Shown: positions 29,891-41,423, counted from the first letter of the stretch. The stretch: 64,000 bases of DNA from Favolaschia claudopus (GCA_037176885.1 JAWWNJ010000040.1:186001-250000); one strand, 5' to 3'. Notes: generated from the letters alone by a model not told the origin. Numbers and translations: made by a program.

Positions 29891-30772
29891 TTGATTATTG
29901 GGGGAGCTTGCTCCCCCCTTTTGTCTGAGGTTCCCGAAAAGTGGATGGCTGTGCAATGTGCCTACTCTCCCACGGGTACGCCATCAGCTGTAATCTCCCA
30001 CGGGTATGCCATCAATACGTGATGTTAAACAGAGCCTTATACTAATAGAGACAAGTGGCCTACTGTACAGCGGCGCAGTCAGGGGAAAGTGCAATAAAGA
30101 AATACTCTCAGCCTAGGGCTCGCATCAATAGGAAATTACTCCCGACTTTCGAAGAAACCACAAAGGCAGGAATACCATCAACTTCAGCTCACACGGTTCC
30201 GAATCCATCAATTCCATTCCCCCCCAGAAAAAATCAGAACCATCAGCCTGGGCAGCAGTCAAAATTGCACAAATTCCTGGATTCAGCTCTATGGTAGCAG
30301 GTTTTACCGGGACTGCGGCACTAACACAAGAAGTATGGCTTGAGTTGTGTATGTAAGGCTGATTTAACGAAACTTTGCCTTTGCTTTGCCTCTCACAAGA
30401 TCCTTTCTGTTCAGGCTGGACGGAATTAGCGCAAGCTCCCCCTTTTCTGTAAGCCGGGCACCGGCATTACAATACATAGTTTATTTGCTTGAGGTTTTCA
30501 GCTCCGCCGCATGTGGGTGGTGGTTCGCAACTGTGGTTCGAGGTTGTGGTTTGAGGTTTTGATCCTTATCTCGATCTAGCCGAGACAGCCGCATTGGCTA
30601 ACTTGATCCGCTTTCTCGCTGCTCTGTGGATGTCTATTCTGCGATCTGAGCGAAGAATGAGTGTGATGACAGAATCCGGTCTATGATTGCGGTTAGTCGC
30701 CGGAGCCCCATTGCTCTGCTCCGTCGAGTGTCGCTAATCCTCAGCAACACACTTGAACAATTTTTCGCACTC
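29891..30772. other. Gene-free leader of the DIRS-like element
   Basis: Contains two imperfect copies of ctcccacgggtaygccatca (about 29967 and 29997). From about 30480 there are GGTTCG/GGTGGTTCG-type repeats. No coding block. The 5' end of the downstream retroelement must lie here but its terminal repeat was not recognised. Confidence 0.4.
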
Positions 30773-32435
30773 ATGCCTCAATTGACTATGGATCCAAACC
30801 TCGAGTCTTGTCCTGACTTCTCCCTCGACTTCTACCAAACTCTCCGCTCCCAGCTTGCTCAGGGGCTAGGCATCACTGAAGACGAAGCTGCTCAGAAAAT
30901 GGCCGACTCCTGGAAACTCGACCACGATGCTCGTGTTCAAACCTGGGCTGGCCAGTTACTTGACGAACAGCGTGCCAGAGACGAGGCTGACGAGCAGGCT
31001 CGCCAGGAACAGGAGAGACTGCGACTTGAGAAGGAGGAAGAGGAAGAGGCCGAAAGAAAGGAGGCTGAAAAGAAGAAACCGAAATTACCTGCCTTCGATG
31101 CCAGCGCCCTTGCACCTAGTTCTCTGCTTCCTCGTCCCTCTCAATTCGCAAAGAAGAAGGTGGCTAATTATGACTTTGTCGACCTTTGGTATTTCACCTA
31201 CGCCGGATGCGTGGACGCAGCGAAATCGAACCGCGGCGTCACTTCCGAAGACACCTACGGAATTACTCGTTCTGACGACATGCTGGCGCTGGCTCCGGTT
31301 TCCCTTTCCAAACCCTCTGACAAAGTCGTCCTCGACGAGAATCTGACCTGGGCGGAAATGTCGGCCGCAAAAACCCCCCTCCTCAAAGAGATGGAGGCTG
31401 CAAAGTGGCCGAAGGAGTACATCATGGCCCTGGCCGAATTCTTCTTCCACATCGACTCTCACCCCATGCGTCATGAAAAGCACGGAGAGAAGACACTTCT
31501 TCTCTTCCAAGCCCGTGTTCGTCGAGAGTGGCACGACCAGCTCAAGCAGGGCTCATTTTTTAACATTGCCAAAATCAATGAAGATTTGCTTCGTGTAATT
31601 CGACACGATGTTCATGACAAGCTGCAATTGGATGCGGTACGTCAATAAAACTTCCCTGATATTCTGGCTGCTAACTTATGACGATTTTCATCACCACTGT
31701 ACTATATTCTTTTTCAAACATTCCCTTCACGCGAAATCCAACTCCACGCGAACTTTCCACGTGATTTTTCTCAATCCATTCCACGCGATCTTCCACGCGA
31801 ACCTCAAATCCACGCGATTCTTCACGCGAAACCCCAAATCCACGCGATCTTCCACGCGAAATAAAAATCCACGCGATCATCCACGCGAAATTCAAAATCC
31901 ACGCGAAATTCCACGCGAACTTCAAAATCCACGCGAAATTCCACGCAAAATGCAAAATCCACGCGATATACCACGCGAACTCAAAACCAACGCGAATTTT
32001 TCACGCGATAATACAACACAAATTTCCATTAGATTGACTCCGGTTCGAAACCATACAAATCGCAGAGCCGGGGTAGATCCGCCTCGCCTGTGAGGCACCA
32101 GCGTCGTGACAGGGAGCGCTCGGCATCCCCAAGACGCGGAAACCAGTATTTTCGGGAGGGCGCAGGCCAGAACGAGACCCGCTCAGCCTGCGCCGCCTGC
32201 CTGGGTCGCCACAAGCACAATGTCGGCGCATGCAAAGTTACTGTCCTCTGGGACAAGAGAACCCCCTGCCACGTTACGCGGGACGACCGATCCAGGCTGG
32301 TCAACCAAGCTGGCGACATCATCTGCCTCCAGTACAACCGCCCACAGGGCTGCAAGCGCTCACATTAATTCCGATGTCCACGAGTGCTCGGGCTGCGGGA
32401 GACGCCACAGCGCTCAAAACTGCCCTCGAGCAGAG
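30773..32435 (+). pseudogene. gag-like ORF of a DIRS/Ngaro-like retroelement
   Basis: The ATG at 30773 begins 288 open codons (MPQLTMDPNLESCPDFSLDF). A long charged coiled-coil follows (residues about 60-110, EQERLRLEKEEEEEAERKEA), then a globular part (YDFVDLWYFTYAGCVDAAK, WPKEYIMALAEFFFHIDSH, RVRREWHDQLKQG). A GTACGT donor at 31637 starts a probable 429-nt intron filled by a minisatellite; the acceptor is about 32065. The last exon is RS-rich (SRGRSASPVRHQRRDRERS) and has Cys/His clusters (CAACLGRHKHNVGAC; HECSGCGRRHSAQNC). A frameshift near 32365 separates the two clusters. It would bind the element RNA in the particle. Confidence 0.7.
31729..32015. repeat. Minisatellite of ccacgcga units in the gag intron
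   Basis: The core ccacgcga recurs at alternating spacings of about 11-18 bp, with aaaat/ttc spacers, through about 285 bp. The short variant ttccacgcgaa alternates with atccacgcgat. It reads open by chance in one frame because units avoid stops. Confidence 0.85.
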
Positions 32436-32918
32436 AGCTAAACAGGCAATCCCTCCGCTCATACCAAGCGCCTGGCGCGCTTTGATCATTCAATCTGGTC
32501 TCATTCAACGATATCCTCAACTGCCTTCCTCCCTCCAACACGGTTTCGACGCTGGTTTCCCCGTCATCCTACGCACAAACGCTCCCGTTAATAGTCCCAC
32601 CATGCAGATTCACGCTACCGAATTCGCTCGCATCGTTAATCACGAAATCGAGTCGAACCGCTATATGGGACCACTCACACAGGCAACTGTCGAGCAGCTC
32701 ATCGGCCCTTTCCAATCCTCTCCCCTTTCACTCGTTCCAAAGCCCCACAATCCCTGCAACAGCGTCTTGTTCAGAACTTTTCATTTCCTCATTCTCTGAG
32801 TGGTACTTACTCCTCCATTAATTCCGCGATCGACTCAGATACATTCCCCTGCTACTGGGGAACATTCAACGCCTTTTCTTTCACTTGCCAGCGCCTGCCT
32901 CCCGGGTCAGAAGGAGCC

Positions 32919-33426
32919 TAGTCTCCCGCAGTCAGACTCTATGAGATATATGATAGTCGATATATCTTTTTATATAGAGTCTGATTTTGTTGGCACCTGT
33001 CAAATGGGACCTCGGATTTTGTGACAATTTTGATGGCACGTGCAGATAGTCCCACGCCCAAATTCGGACGATTTTGCTATTGCCCAAGACCTACAGGCAT
33101 TTTAAATCCATAAACCATTGCAGGGGCACTATTAAACCATGCACCACTAATTTTTATGGGCTCGGGACTCGAATATTGATAGGAAGTGTGAATTCAACCA
33201 ATTTTGATACCTCGTTGAAAACTCCGTCGTTTTTGTATGTCTACTGTCAGGGTAAGCGGCCACTACCTTTCCTAGGCTATTCGATTGTCTCAAAACTGCA
33301 CATATGCGCACAGACTCACAAAAGGTGGCCAAACGAAGCCTTGCGTCCCAATCCGGACGTGAGAAATGTGACATGTCACATCAAAAACCGAGGTCCTGGT
33401 TGACAGGCGCCAACAAATACAGACTA
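32919..33426. mobile_element. 508-bp TIR element with 10-bp target duplication (Mutator-like?)
   Basis: The outermost ends are TAGTCT and AGACTA, flanked by a perfect 10-bp duplication AGAAGGAGCC (32909-32918, 33427-33436). Further inside, both ends share ttgttggcrcctgtcaa and gacctcgg. The left arm has an extra segment of about 55 bp containing a hairpin with loop gatagtcg. A 9-11-bp duplication is typical of Mutator-like elements. Removing it restores the codons for RT motif A. Confidence 0.85.
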
Positions 33427-34762
33427 AGAAGGAGCCTGCAGAGATGTGTCCGAGGCTTACCGCCGTGCGCCTTTGGCACCCAACCAATGGCCCGCGGCCG
33501 TCATTCGATTATCTGATAGAGACGAATTTGCGCTGGATTTCTCGGTGGCGTTTGGGGCGTCTTCAGGTTGCGGTGTCTATGGTATTATTGGCGACGCACA
33601 AGCCGACCTCTTCCGGTGGAAGGGAATCGGTCCGCTATCAAAATGGGTTGACGATCATGCCTTTCTCCGTTTCCTGCGCGAGCACCTATCAAAGGTTAAT
33701 GCCGTGCGTGCTGAATGCGCCCGGCGAATTGCTGCGCGAGGTGGTGTTCAGCATACAGGGGGCCGGCTTTGGTACGGAGGCGAGCTCTTACCCGACAATC
33801 GTCTCTCCGAATTTGACGAGGACATGTCGTTCCCCATTGTTGACCTTCCCACCAAAGTCCTCGCTCTCCGCATGACGCCCAGTTCACGTATAACCTCCAG
33901 GACGTCGATGAATTCTCGGCCATCCTGGGGATCACCTGGAACGTCGAAAAGGACATACCGTTCTCTCAGGAATTTCCGTTCACTGGTTTCCTTTGGAACC
34001 TCGTCAATCAGACAGTCGCTCTTCCAGAGTCAAAGAAATCGAAATACCTGGATGCCATCGCAGCCTGGCGCTCGAAACGCACTCATGTCCTTGAGGAAGT
34101 CCAATCCCTCCATGGTAAAATGCTTCACACTTGCAGAATTATTCCCGAAGGGCGTGCTTACCTTACCAACTTGGAACGAATGCTGGGCATCTTCCACGAT
34201 CGTCCTTTCATGCCGCGTACCCCACCCGGATCTGTCGCAAGCGACCTCGACTGGTGGGAATCCGTCCTCGCTCGCCCAAGCCTCATACGACCGATTCCAG
34301 GCCCTTGTGAGGTCATCGACCTCCTCGCCTTCTCAGACGCCAGCTCCGGCGTCGGTATTGCAATCGTTCTCCGCGATAGGTGGCGGGGCTTGGAGGCTCC
34401 TCCCGAGATGGTCTTCTGACGAACGCGACATCGGCTGGGCAGAAGCCGTTGGTTTCGAACTCCTCATCAGATCCATACTCCAGCACGCACCTATTCCAGA
34501 TCATTTCAAAGTCTTCGGAGACAACTGGGCGTCGTCGAAGGGTGGTGGAATGCGAAAAGCAAAAACCCCGCAACTAACCTCGTCTTCAGACGCATTCACA
34601 CACTGCTGGCAAAGTCAACGTGCACAGCTCATACCAGGTAAGTTATTCCATACGCACCAATTTTCCCATCGATCCTAGATTCCCCAACCCGATAGATACG
34701 TCTCAACCTCATCCAACCCCGCCGACGAACCATCTATGTAGGGGACACTACCCACCAAACCA

Positions 34763-34838
34763 TATAACAGGTTATTTTTTGTCCGTCCCAAATCCTCAAA
34801 AAAATAACCTCGAGATATATGGTCTGACTAGGGAGACT
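34763..34838. mobile_element. 76-bp micro-insertion with hairpin (copy 1)
   Basis: A 76-bp segment is bounded by a perfect 9-bp duplication ACCAAACCA (34754-34762, 34839-34847). It has an internal hairpin (aggttatttttt against aaaaaaataacct around gtccgtccca) and ends tgactagggagact. It lies in the C-terminal coding part of the retroelement. A sister copy is at 37844-37918. Confidence 0.75.
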
Positions 34839-34960
34839 ACCAAACCACCTCCTCCTTCCTCCCGTGGACATCCCATGCGAGCTCACCAGGTTCATCGTCG
34901 ACTTCGACGCCCCCCGCACCCAACAGAAGTCCAGCACATTCATTTGAGAAGTAATTCGAT

Positions 34961-35746
34961 TTCTGTTAATCTCTGTATTGAGTTTCGATGAGGACCCGCT
35001 ATGTACTTCAGAGGCATAACTTACCAGGCAAGCCAGATTCCCGAGTCGAACGGGAAATTCTGAGTGGAAAAATAAAAGAATCTCCATCCGGATCCCGTTC
35101 TTGATGGCGGCCGAACTAACTAACCGGCCTTTAGTCGCCGGTTAGATTGCCGGTGCCCCCTTGGCTGTAACATAAACATTAAAACAACTGTTTATATTAC
35201 ATACTTGTTCTTATACTTATTAGCTTATATTACAGCAGTCTGAGTTTGCAGATGTAATGACACTCCTGGGAAATTTATGTAAAGAAAGCATCCGAAAGTC
35301 CTCTTCTTCTTCCCCTCATATCTCACTCAATTCTCCTCGGATTACCATGATTCCAGTATCGATAGACTCGCAGTAGGCCGCGCCTTAGTAACCTGGGCTT
35401 TTTGACCTGAAATATGCGCGTACGAATTCTACACTGCCTAGCACTTTGATTTGGGCAAAGGCGCTCATCCAGCGTCCAGAAATGTGAAACAACAGCGACG
35501 CCATCACTTTTTGTGAGCACGAGTGTGAAAGTCATTCCCGTGATGTAATCACTCAAGGATCAGAAGTATCAGGGCTTTTGATAGAAGTCAGTTTTCGGAT
35601 CGGACATCAAACCGCATACATATCGACTCTAACGCCGCTTGAACGCCGCCGGACGCGGGGCCTCCCGGTGATCCGCAATGATGGACACAACCGGCGGCGC
35701 CCCGGATGTGAATCTTGTGTGGACCCAATGTGGACCTACTTACTTA
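34961..35746. other. Gene-free stretch
   Basis: No supported gene. At about 35121-35158 lies a segment (ctttagtcgccggttagatt, then gccggtgcccc) that recurs in the same orientation at 36918-36956. Confidence 0.4.
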
Positions 35747-36501
35747 GGATAATTCTATTGAGAAACCCGGGTTTCACTACTTTTTGTACAGAAACCCGGG
35801 GTCCAAATATTGTTCCTATTTTGGAACGTGATCGCCGCCATGTGCCGAAGGCGGCGGACGGCGAGGCAGCCGAATTTGAGGCCTCTGAGAGCAGTTTCAA
35901 CCCTGTTCAGTTGTTTCAACTCCGGCATGAGCCCCAAGTAGCAGCTGCTTGGGTGAATATTTTTGGCTCAACTCATCGCTGTGTCGTGGTTCCCATTGAA
36001 ACTTGGTTTGCTGCCGGTGTACCGATCCACAGACTCTCTCGGCAACCAGTGGGCATCGCTGCCCTAAATCAACAGGCCTGCAGGGCCTTCAGTGAAATAT
36101 CAGTCCATATGCCTTTTTGACGTGGCAAATGAGTCCAAAAGCTATCTCAACCAACGTCTCCCCTTCAACATCAATTTGCCGTGCCCTGGACATCAGGATG
36201 CCGAGTCGGCATATACTTCGGGGCCTTCGGCATAGAGGAAACTCACGTTGAGGAGACGAAGAGAAGCCATCAACAATTTCAGAGGGCAATTTAATGCCCA
36301 CAGTCTTCCTATAGATACAAGCAACAGTGAAGACAAGGTGTTGCCGACGAAAACCGTGCTGTAGGTCGGCTGATGCCATCGAATCAACGTAAATGGATTT
36401 CTGTCTAGAACTCGTCAAAGTTTGCGTGAAGGGTTTCCGCAATATTGCCTTATTTGGGGAGGGTTTCTACCTGCACCCCGGGTTTCTCAATAGAATTATC
36501 C
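35747..36501. mobile_element. 755-bp TIR element with 9-bp target duplication
   Basis: The ends read ggataattctattgagaaac followed by ccggg, perfectly inverted. The flanks are ACTTACTTA on both sides (35738-35746 and 36502-36510). A 9-bp duplication points to a Mutator-like mobiliser. A frame through about 35760-36118 stays open and has protein-like stretches (QPVGIAALNQQACRAFSEI), but I cannot support a gene; a captured host fragment is possible. Confidence 0.85.
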
Positions 36502-39414
36502 ACTTACTTATTATACTTTACTAGACATGACAGCATCTGGGTTGGACCAACTGACTACGTAAGCACCATATACGGCAACATATTCCCACGGTTAAGTTGC
36601 CGGCCGGTGGCTACTGCAAATTCCCCTCCCAAATAAGGTGTTGGAAGTCGTAGTGCAATTCATTTGACTCCGAAGGAGCAGCCAGAGAGATTTGGATGCC
36701 TTATAACTATTTTGAATGAAAAAAAATATAGCAATATCAGTTTGACAGGTCTGCCAAACAAAGCCACATTGAGGTTGACTATGGAGGAGAACCAGTACAC
36801 CTGCTGAGAGGTCATTTCCGGACCAGAAAGACAGTGGTCTGCACCCAAATTGACTACCAGAAACTCATTCCCGCCCAAACTTTGGGGGGTCAAGATTTTG
36901 TTTTTTCCGGCCGCGGCTAACCAGCCTTTAGTCGCCGGTTAGATTGCCGGTGCCCCAGGAGCCGGAACAATGAAGAGTCTACTTTAGCGCTCCCTACGTA
37001 ATGCTTATGTAATTCTACTGAATACGGTAATTCCTTGACAGTTTTCCCACCCAAGCCTGATTTTTTGGGTCAAAATTGGTTCATAACTGGCAGTTTGGGT
37101 TCAAACACTGAAACAGCCTCCCAAAATGAGCCATTTCCCGTGTTCAGTCTGGGTCGGCAACACTCGGCAGATCGGTCAATATTATGTAATCTAATACATT
37201 TTTTCGACATTTTTTTCCCGACCCTCCCAAACGCATTTTTGAAGTGTTCTGCAGCTTTGTCCAAAAAGTCACCCCCTCCCTCCCAAGGCTGTGTCTCGGC
37301 TTTTGCCGGTGACCACCCCTTGGTTATCGAAATCTGCCACCGGCTGGCACAAGTCCAAGTCCCACAGAATCTTGAAAAGGGCGAACAACCCCTGGTCAGT
37401 GGAGCCATCTTTCGAGCTGAGTCTTGTAGATGGGATACATTAGTACCTGAAGACCGAAAATACTGACCAGGATTAGTCTAGAGTTAGGTGTCACGCGTTA
37501 GCCGTGAGTCACCCTTCCCCCAAACCTCTTGTTCTGCACCAAAATCAAGCTATTTCCTTCCAAGTCGTATTGTGTACCATACATTAGACTCTAATCTATA
37601 ACTTTGTCACTCGGAATTTTTTGCTTCTCCACTTGGCTGTATTGAAAATGCGGATGCAAAGTTGAACCTCTTCGGGTGAGCGGCACAGCCACAACAGTTT
37701 GCTTTTTAAGGTCCCTGAGGTTACATCAGGTTTATAGCTGCCCTCCTAGCTGAGCAAAGGGCAAGCAGGAAATTTCCTTTTTGGTGATTTCCTTATCCGG
37801 AATGGGGACTCACGGCTTTTGATATGCCAGTGAAATCAGACCATTAAATCAGATTTTTTTGTCCGTCCCAATATAACACCAAAAAAATCTCGGGATTTAT
37901 GGTCTGACTTGGGAGACTAGACCAGGATAGCGTGGTAACGGTTTGATAATCAGCAGCCCAGTTCTTACGCCCAATTTGGTCTTGTTGGCAATCCTCGTGT
38001 ATGGTGAGTGTAGAGAATGATAAGCTGTGGCCTTGAATGAGTTTATAGTAGTCATATAGCACTATGAACATACAAAACTTCCCATTCCATATGAATTTTG
38101 AGTAATGGTATCCAGTAGTGAAACTGGGTTTGATCTGCATGACGGAATTTAAGTACAGGCCGGAAATTACCTCAATCACATAATTTTCAAAGGCCAAATT
38201 CCTCCAGTGCATAAACGGCTATCTAAATAGCAACATAGGGCTTTGAAAACACTGTTTCAATAGGCAACAGACTGGGAACAAAGAGCTTTCTTCCAAAAAA
38301 GGCAATCTGTAAATTTCCAGAATGAACAGAAAGATTTAGGAGTCTATTTCTCTCGCGGACTATTATAATCGGGTACGTAGCATTCCAATGCACATTGCTA
38401 TATGTTTGGACTGAGAAAATACAGCACGATTCGGCCTAAAATTATCGGTCACTTTTTGCGACACCGAGTATTATCATGTATACTATCCTTCTATGTCCTC
38501 CGTTTCCCCAAAAATGTCCGATAATGTATGAAAAGGTCGAAATTCATGCGAATTTCCATTTTTGGTAAGTAAATTGATTTCGCCGCAACTGTATATACAC
38601 TCATGGCAAAAAGAAAACCCTTTTTCTGCTTTCGGAGCGGAGCAGTGCGGCCGCACAAAGATATAATCCTAGGCCCGGGACACACTGAAAGTTCAAGGTT
38701 ACAATGGGTACCCCAGCCACATTTACTGTTCCCCGCCTTGTGTTGCACTGCTCATTTCAGATACACATCAACAGACACCGAAGACACATCCTATACATCA
38801 AGGGGGTGCGGGCCGGAGAAGCCGGCACACCGGGCAGGGAGGGTGGGTCGGCCGCTGGGCCGGATAAAAAAAAATAATGACCTGTTATGTTTTGGGCTTG
38901 AATGGGTCTATGAGGTTCCGGGTTGAGTAGAAACCAATTTTACCACTGTATACAGTACGTTCTGACCTCCAGGAGCCATTCGGAAGCCTGTTTCGGATTT
39001 GGATAGGACCGGCAATCAAGTTGGCCGTATTTGGTAACGTCAATACCGAGATGTGTTGGAATTTCAAGTGGTGTTTTTGTAGTTCTAGATGAGAGATCTC
39101 ACTCATAAAACACCGGGTAGATGACTTTACGAGGTTTGAGGCAAGAATTGCCTGCTGAACAGCTGTTTTTGATGGGAAATTCCATATAAGGACGTCACGT
39201 GGTAGGGTGGTTCCCGGCGAAGGGTCTCTAACAAAAAAAGCAGCGTGAGGTGTTTTTTTTCGGTTTCAGTACCCCCTTGCTATACATGAAAACAAGAGGA
39301 GGCACAGCCTCCGCCCAAAAAGGGAAATTTAGTCATATGACTTTCTGTCAAACCTCCCCCGCGGCGACGCGAGCGGCGGTGCGGCGCCGTCGGCAAGCAA
39401 TTAGCTGCGGGGTA
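36502..39414. other. Gene-free, repeat-derived stretch
   Basis: No gene supported. The part at about 37020-37345 resembles the outer hAT element at 60424-61350 in its ends and T-rich core (gtctcggcttttgccggtg, accaccccttgg), so it is probably a decayed relative. The micro-insertion copy 37844-37918 is listed separately. Confidence 0.4.
37844..37918. mobile_element. 75-bp micro-insertion with hairpin (copy 2)
   Basis: It shares gtccgtccca, the A7/T7 hairpin arms and the tggtctgactWgggagact end with the copy at 34763-34838. It is flanked by a shorter direct repeat AGACCA. The near-identical size (75 against 76 bp) supports a family of very small elements. Confidence 0.6.
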
Positions 39415-40005
39415 AGATAGAGAGCGTGGGATCCCCGCACCCTTATGTCAGCATCACACTGTGACATTGTCACGCTCGACGTCGAGGGCTTATAGCACGA
39501 TGCTAAGGTCCAGATTGGGAGTTTTGCCCAATACAAGTCTTAGATAGAGGTTCAATGAGGGGTTCCTATTGGGCAGAGTTGCCAAAATGTCCCTTGGTCT
39601 CTTGCTTTATGACCCACAAAAAAATTCAGACCACTTTTTTTCTGAGTGTTTCTTTGTGGTTTTCTCACCAAATGGGACACTTTTCAAAAATTTCGGAGGA
39701 AAATTTGGCCAGCACAGCCACAGGATAGTCATCTCGGCATGCTTCGGCAGCTCGCTTAAGGGTGGGACCTGTCAAACCGATGAGTGACAGAACCTCCTTG
39801 CAGTGTGGAAGGTGCTTTTCAAAGCAAAAACCAAAATTTCAGAGCCGAAACAGCGAGAATGTCTTCTAAGTCTGTAGGTCAGACCTTCCGCAGGCCGGAA
39901 AGAGCACGATTTTTTTTGTGCGACTGGGGATTTGGCCGTGGGAACGATTAATAAGCGTTACATAACGTGCTTAAGTAAGGTGCGGGGATCCCACGCTCTC
40001 TATCT
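39415..40005. mobile_element. 591-bp Tc1/mariner-type MITE
   Basis: The ends read agatagagagcgtgggatcc plus ccgcacc (27 bp identical, inverted), with TA at 39413-39414 and 40006-40007. The interior is non-coding. Confidence 0.85.
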
Positions 40006-40019
40006 TAACCGGGGTTTGG

Positions 40020-40640
40020 AGTCCGCTCGCGGCGTGCCTACGGTGGGGTCACAGCTCGTTACGACTGAAACAAATAGATGGCTCGTTAAGCAGAAGAATT
40101 TGCAGACCGATGATCTCCGTAGGCTTCATGGGCTCAACTGTGGATTACTCACTGCAATGTGTTACCCCACCGCAAGCGCACCTCACTTGCGTGTTTGCAA
40201 CGACTTTTTGACATACCTATTCTTCCTCGACAACCTCTCGGACGACATGAATGACTTGTCTATAGCAGCCACCGCGGATACTGTGCTGAGCACTCTGCGT
40301 AACCCGGACACGTGCCGCGCTTCTCACATCGGGAAGATGACAAAAGAGTACGCTCTTCTTCACAGGCGCCACACAATTTACAGCTTCCGTCCAGTTTCTA
40401 TAAGCGAATGGTCTTGACCGCCTCAACAGGAACGCAGCAGCGGGTAAGTAAGTGGCCGTTTCTGACAGGACCTCCGCCAGCTCAAAGTCTCTAGTTTATT
40501 GAAACCTTTGGCCTGTTTTTTCAGAGCATTCAAAAGCAGGCTCACGATCGAGCCTCGGGAGCAATCCCCAATCTCGACTCCTACATTTCTCTCCAAGGGT
40601 ATACCGATCTGCGAAATCCGCACTACTACATTGCCAAATA
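40020..40640 (+). pseudogene. Sesquiterpene synthase remnant (class I terpene cyclase)
   Basis: The frame reads LHGLNCGLLTAMCYPTASAP, FLTYLFFLDNLSDDMNDLSI, ATADTVLSTLRNPDTCRASH, IGKMTKE. After a frame change it gives FYKRMVLTASTGTQQR, an intron with GTAAGT donor (about 40443) and TTTTTTCAG acceptor (about 40523), then SIQKQAHDRASGAIPNLDSY, ISLQ and a stop at 40638-40640. DNLSD corresponds to the first metal-binding aspartate motif (D(D/E/N)xxD), and GTQQR to the family block before the helix of mushroom sesquiterpene synthases. The second metal motif (NSE) and both ends are missing. Intact relatives cyclise farnesyl diphosphate. Confidence 0.7.
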
Positions 40641-41002
40641 GGGCTGGAAATGCACAATGGCTCTGGTAATCCGATATATCTCTCCTGCCTTTTATCCCTT
40701 GCCCCCGGAATCTTCCGGCATTTATTCTTGTACTACTTGGCTATAATTCTATGAAAAATCTCAGGGAAAAGACGCGAGGAAGGTATTAAGAAAGGCTTAC
40801 CGATCCATCAAGGTCAGTGATGATTCAAACGATGTTCGGGTTTTGGCACCAAACCTCACAGGAAAATTCTGGAAATCGGTGAGGGGCACGCATGTGAGTA
40901 TCAGACAAGGTCTGCATGCTCGGAATATTTTACCGGTGAGTCGTCGTTGTGCGTTGGAAGAAAAGCGCGCTGTGTCACAAAGAGTCACGACCTAAATCAA
41001 TC

Positions 41003-41423
41003 TGTCATGGATCACAGACGTCTTGGTGCACGTACGTCTCGGCTCCAAGTCTACGATCGTGAGTCTTGAACATTGTTCCTATGTCTATCTTTTATCCCTT
41101 TACTCTACATTCCATTCTCTCTCATCATTCCTATCCTGAGACCCTACCTAATTTCCTATGTCATTCATCCCTGTCTCAGAGACTCCCTACCATGTATAAG
41201 AAGTCGTAGATACTTCAGTTGAATATCATCTTACATTCAACCCACTTTTGTGTGCAAACACTTCTATTCAACAATCTATTCTCAAGTAACTAGTAAAGCT
41301 TGACGCTACTAGTCTACTTCTCTGCTGGAGAAATACAGTAAAGCAGAACGCTACTGTATTTTGGCATCACCCTTCGCTTGCGGATTTCCACGAAGAACTC
41401 GCGGATTGACCGTATTCGTAACA
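41003..41423 (+). repeat. 5' LTR
   Basis: Starts tgtcatggatcacagacgtc and ends cgtattcgtaaca. It matches the 3' LTR base for base in my reading, with no length difference. Confidence 0.95.

Larger units (their letters stand above)
32440..34960 (+). pseudogene. Reverse transcriptase-RNase H of the DIRS/Ngaro-like element, broken
   Basis: Order: IPSAWRALIIQSGLIQRYPQ, GFPVILRTNAPVNSPTMQIH, SPLSLVPKPHN, frameshift near 32763, RLVQNFSFPHS. Then RT motif A as CRDVSEAYRRAP (cut by the 508-bp insertion at 32919), GCGVYGIIGDAQADLF, and the catalytic WVDDHAFLRF. A shift near 33878 follows, then FTYNLQDVDEFSAILGITWN. The RNase H triad is in LAFSDASSGVGIAI, GWAEAVGFELLIR and FKVFGDN. A last part (STSSNPADEPSM, stop) comes after an intron with GTAAGT donor, then the 76-bp insertion, and LLLPPVDIPCELTRFIVDFD. 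No protease or DDE integrase is visible, as in DIRS-type elements; a tyrosine recombinase was not found here. Confidence 0.75.

Noticed and set aside
31608..32093. Open frame of repeated PRE/NPREIPRE-like peptides
   Set aside because: Produced by the ccacgcga minisatellite; lies in a predicted intron and lacks independent start or domain.
33074..33403. 109-codon frame within the retroelement region
   Set aside because: Lies entirely in the 508-bp inserted element, which has non-coding character.
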